From Mycobacterium dioxanotrophicus (GTDB taxonomy: Bacteria > Actinomycetota > Actinomycetes > Mycobacteriales > Mycobacteriaceae), in the NCBI RefSeq assembly GCF_002157835.1, contig NZ_CP020809.1, positions 4,712,001-4,776,000 of the forward strand: a stretch of 64,000 nt of DNA, in the 5' to 3' direction. This document shows positions 62,718 to 64,000 of the stretch, in pieces; within the stretch, counting starts at the first letter, position 1, and the number at the start of each line of letters is the position of its first letter. Under the pieces are notes generated by a model. That model searched no databases, had not been told where the DNA came from, and saw only the letters and a list, made by a program, of their open reading frames with translations. The translations under genes were made by a program, and so were the position numbers.

Positions 62718-64000
62718 CTACTTCTGGCCCGGGAACTTCAACTTCGACAGATCGAAATCGGCCAGACCCGGCGGCAGCTCGTCCAGTCCCTTGGGCATGT
62801 TGGACAGGTCGGGGAACCCGGCAGGCATGCCCGGCCCGGCCAGCGGATTGCGCACCTTCGGCGGCGTCGGACCCTTGCCCGATTTGCGGCCCTTACCGGC
62901 CTGCTTGTTCTTGCCCTTGGCAGCCTTACGGGTGGCGCTCTTGCGGGCGAACGGCATGCCCATCTGCCCGGCCATCGAGGACATCATCTTGCGGGCCTCG
63001 AAGAACCGGTCGACCAGCTGGTTGACCTCCGAAACGGTGACACCCGACCCGTTGGCGATGCGCAGCCGCCGGGAGGCGTTGATGATCTTCGGATCGCTGC
63101 GCTCGGCCGGGGTCATGCCGCGGATGATGGCCTGAACCCGGTCCAGTTGCTTGTCGTCGACGGCGGCCAGCGCGTCCTTCATCTGGCCCGCCCCCGGGAG
63201 CATGCCGAGCAGGTTGCCGATCGGGCCCATCTTGCGGATCGCCAGCATCTGCTCGAGGAAGTCCTCCAGCGTCAGCTCGCCCGAGCCGATCTTGGCCGCG
63301 GCCTCCTCGGCCTTCTGCTGATCGAAGACCTGTTCGGCCTGTTCGATGAGGGTGAGCACGTCACCCATGCCGAGGATGCGCGACGCCATCCGGTCGGGGT
63401 GGAAGACGTCGAAGTCTTCGAGCTTCTCGCCGGCCGACGCGAAGAGGATCGGCACGCCGGTGACCTCACGCACCGACAGCGCGGCGCCACCGCGGGCGTC
63501 GCCGTCGAGCTTGGTCAGCACGACACCGGTGAAACCGACGCCCTCGCGGAACGCGTCGGCGGTGGCGACTGCGTCCTGACCGATCATGGCGTCGAGCACG
63601 AACAGGACTTCGTCGGGGTTGACGGCCTGGCGGATCGCGGCGGCCTGGCCCATCAGTTCCTCGTCGATACCGAGGCGACCGGCGGTGTCGACGATCACCA
63701 CGTCGAAGTGCTTGGCCTTGGCCTCGGCCAGACCGGCACCGGCGACCGCCACGGGGTCACCGTGGCCGGCGTTCTCCAGCCCCTCCACCGACGTACCCGG
63801 GTGCGGCGCGAACACCGCCACCCCGGCGCGCTCACCGACGATCTTGAGCTGGTGCACGGCGCCGGGCCGTTGCAGGTCACAGGCCACCAGCAGCGGCGTA
63901 TGCCCTTGCCCCTTGAGCCATTTCGCGAGCTTGCCGGCCAGGGTGGTCTTACCGGCACCCTGGAGACCGGCCAGCATGATCACCGTGGGCGGCGTCTTCG
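62718..64000 (-). CDS. ffh: signal recognition particle protein Ffh, N-terminus beyond the window
   Basis: The visible part runs from the G-domain Walker A (LAGLQGAGKTTLAGKLA) through G2-G4 motifs (DTAGRL, TKLDGDARGG) and the closing loop to the methionine-rich M domain (EQMLAIRKMGPIGNLLGMLPG) and a basic tail. Ffh binds signal peptides and 4.5S RNA. Only the N-domain and start are missing. Confidence 0.97.
   Translation of the reverse strand, partial: KTPPTVIMLAGLQGAGKTTLAGKLAKWLKGQGHTPLLVACDLQRPGAVHQLKIVGERAGVAVFAPHPGTSVEGLENAGHGDPVAVAGAGLAEAKAKHFDVVIVDTAGRLGIDEELMGQAAAIRQAVNPDEVLFVLDAMIGQDAVATADAFREGVGFTGVVLTKLDGDARGGAALSVREVTGVPILFASAGEKLEDFDVFHPDRMASRILGMGDVLTLIEQAEQVFDQQKAEEAAAKIGSGELTLEDFLEQMLAIRKMGPIGNLLGMLPGAGQMKDALAAVDDKQLDRVQAIIRGMTPAERSDPKIINASRRLRIANGSGVTVSEVNQLVDRFFEARKMMSSMAGQMGMPFARKSATRKAAKGKNKQAGKGRKSGKGPTPPKVRNPLAGPGMPAGFPDLSNMPKGLDELPPGLADFDLSKLKFPGQK

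Overview
The window is high-GC actinobacterial DNA with dense, mostly minus-strand coding. Gene content and order match mycobacteria: tsf-rpsB with an M23 peptidase opposite, xerC, a viuB-like gene, dprA-comM-yraN on one side, and DUF2469-rnhB-lepB-rplS-lppW-trmD-rimM-KH-rpsP-dacB2-amidohydrolase-ffh on the other. From memory these correspond to the M. tuberculosis Rv2888c-Rv2916c neighbourhood. The large catabolic content between the two core blocks, without PPE45, fdhD/fdhF or pknI, points to a saprophytic, rapidly growing Mycolicibacterium of the M. smegmatis type. No insertion sequences, prophage, CRISPR arrays or tRNA genes were seen.

Layout. 1-3.1 kb: a YgiB/YgiC-like pair and an amidase. 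3.2-7.6 kb: tsf, rpsB, M23 peptidase, LLM oxidoreductase, hydrolase. 7.6-17.3 kb: xerC, TetR/MpaB-like pair, DUF5995, lactate monooxygenase-like enzyme, siderophore-interacting protein, metallo-hydrolase, dprA-comM-yraN. 17.4-19.4 kb: hydrolase, membrane protein, TetR. 19.5-25.95 kb: a plus-strand iron operon behind a good IdeR-type box. It holds a ferric-iron ABC transporter followed, with 4-base overlaps, by an adenylation / carrier / membrane-acyltransferase fusion and a broken HAD-like remnant.

25.97-44.04 kb is the most interesting part. It holds a GntR regulator and at least four transcription units, each with the same ~17-bp operator 22-28 bp before its first start codon. The units encode: (i) a nitrate/taurine-type ABC importer, a three-subunit molybdenum hydroxylase (xanthine/CO dehydrogenase family but without the CO dehydrogenase active-site motif) and a FUSC-type membrane protein; (ii) an LLM-family, probably F420-dependent, enzyme with a small membrane protein, divergent from a CoxG-like protein; (iii) an enamidase-like amidohydrolase (frameshifted in this sequence), glutaryl-CoA dehydrogenase, a fused 2-oxoacid dehydrogenase E1, a class III CoA-transferase and an acyl-CoA thioesterase; (iv) the regulator with a RidA-family protein. 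Read together they suggest catabolism of an N-heteroaromatic acid (nicotinate-like): uptake, Mo-dependent hydroxylation, F420-linked ring reduction, enamidase ring opening and exit through glutaryl-CoA. The pathway is inference; the regulon structure is visible in the sequence.

44.1-53.6 kb: HAD phosphatase; a class III aminotransferase and methylmalonate-semialdehyde dehydrogenase divergent from a PucR regulator; serine hydrolase, DUF2237, SelO and dienelactone hydrolase. 53.6-64 kb: the second conserved core block, with a tandem duplication of the D,D-carboxypeptidase gene and ending inside ffh.
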